From: Leptospiraceae bacterium
Lineage (GTDB): Bacteria > Spirochaetota > Leptospiria > Turneriellales > Turneriellaceae
Direction of reading: 5' to 3'
Length of the DNA: 15,722 bases
NCBI GenBank assembly: GCA_025057195.1
Contig: JANWWX010000005.1
Span: 1 to 15,722 of the forward strand
Shown: piece after piece, positions 15,521-15,722 of the stretch
Layout of the letters: each line of letters starts with the position of its first letter
Numbering within the stretch: the stretch's first letter is position 1
Notes under the pieces: generated by a model
Seen by the model: the letters and a program-made list of their open reading frames with translations, nothing else
The model's database searches: none
What the model was told of the DNA's origin: nothing
Program-made: the position numbers and the translations under genes

Positions 15521-15722
15521 TAAGTAACAACCATTGGTTATTTAGAAATCCAAAAGTCACCAAACAGATCAATCCAATTGCTCTGTTCCTTCCAGGGCAA
15601 AATCCTATTTTCTATCGTTTTGCGTTGCTTGGTGTGGTGGCGGATGGAGGTTTTGATGAGGAAAACTGTAAAAATTCGGTGTAAATATATCCCTCAGTGC
15701 CCCACATTTTGATTTTCATGTC
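15521..15722 (-). repeat. interspersed repeat, copy B, cut by window edge
   Basis: Diverged second copy of the 7329-7548 element, in the same orientation, 8.2 kb away. Shared blocks keep their order, ending in the perfect 22-base match at 15699-15720. Near its left end AACC-AAT-GGTT can form a small hairpin. The right part is outside the window. Confidence 0.75.
15612..15722 (-). CDS. small repeat-borne ORF, paralogue of 7440-7673, 5' end outside window
   Basis: Minus-strand frame open from the window edge to TAG at 15614-15612. The visible peptide begins D-MKIKMWGTEGYIYTEFL and ends in NAKR, matching the ORF at 7440-7673 at 23 of 35 positions from the shared Met onward, with identical stop codon. 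The ATG at 15719-15717 may be internal, as in copy A, where the frame continues about 42 residues upstream. No function is known to me; no domain is recognisable in the visible part. Confidence 0.4.
   Translation of the reverse strand, partial: DMKIKMWGTEGYIYTEFLQFSSSKPPSATTPSNAKR

Overview
The window is a gene-dense piece of a Gram-negative bacterial chromosome of medium GC. Evidence for an outer membrane is a lipobox lipoprotein, a secreted protein ending in the Tyr-Thr-Phe type of terminus used by outer-membrane barrels, and an LpxH-like metallophosphoesterase. I cannot name the organism. The mix of housekeeping genes, a CBS-SpoIIE phosphatase and an alkylglycerol-monooxygenase-like enzyme would fit a Leptospirales-type spirochaete, but that is a guess. 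No rRNA, tRNA, CRISPR array or intact insertion sequence was seen.

Layout. 1-1503 (+): the 3' part of argG and a small cytosolic protein of unknown function. 1498-4523 (-): the pyrG-murD operon (CTP synthase, then a peptidoglycan precursor ligase). 4524-5474: a low-density stretch with one doubtful ORF and promoter signals. 5475-7267 (-): a two-gene operon of an AHSA1/SRPBCC protein with a basic tail and a membrane di-iron hydroxylase resembling alkylglycerol monooxygenase. 7268-8138: about 870 bases without a conventional gene, holding one copy of an interspersed repeat with a small ORF, a 44-base tandem duplication with palindromes, hairpins and a possible 38-residue ORF. 8139-10133 (+): an overlapping operon of a small lipoprotein, a class I/II aminotransferase and a candidate outer-membrane protein. 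10107-10901 (-): exodeoxyribonuclease III. 11074-13175 (+): sucD (without sucC) followed by a GT4 glycosyltransferase. 13172-15316 (-): a CBS-SpoIIE phosphatase followed by the LpxH-like phosphoesterase. 15317-15722: promoter region plus a second copy of the interspersed repeat, cut by the window edge.

Three patterns go beyond the gene list. (1) Four reasonably sure first-of-operon genes on the minus strand (pyrG, AHSA1, exoA, SpoIIE phosphatase), and the doubtful 134-aa ORF, have a -10-like hexamer only 6-8 bases before the start codon and no visible Shine-Dalgarno, which suggests leaderless mRNAs. Several downstream operon genes do have Shine-Dalgarno sequences. (2) Two diverged copies of a repeat of more than 200 bases lie 8.2 kb apart. 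On the minus strand both encode the same 35-residue C-terminus, beginning MKIKMWG and ending in KR plus TAG, and second codon positions are the best conserved. (3) All three convergent gene pairs overlap at their 3' ends with no room for a terminator.
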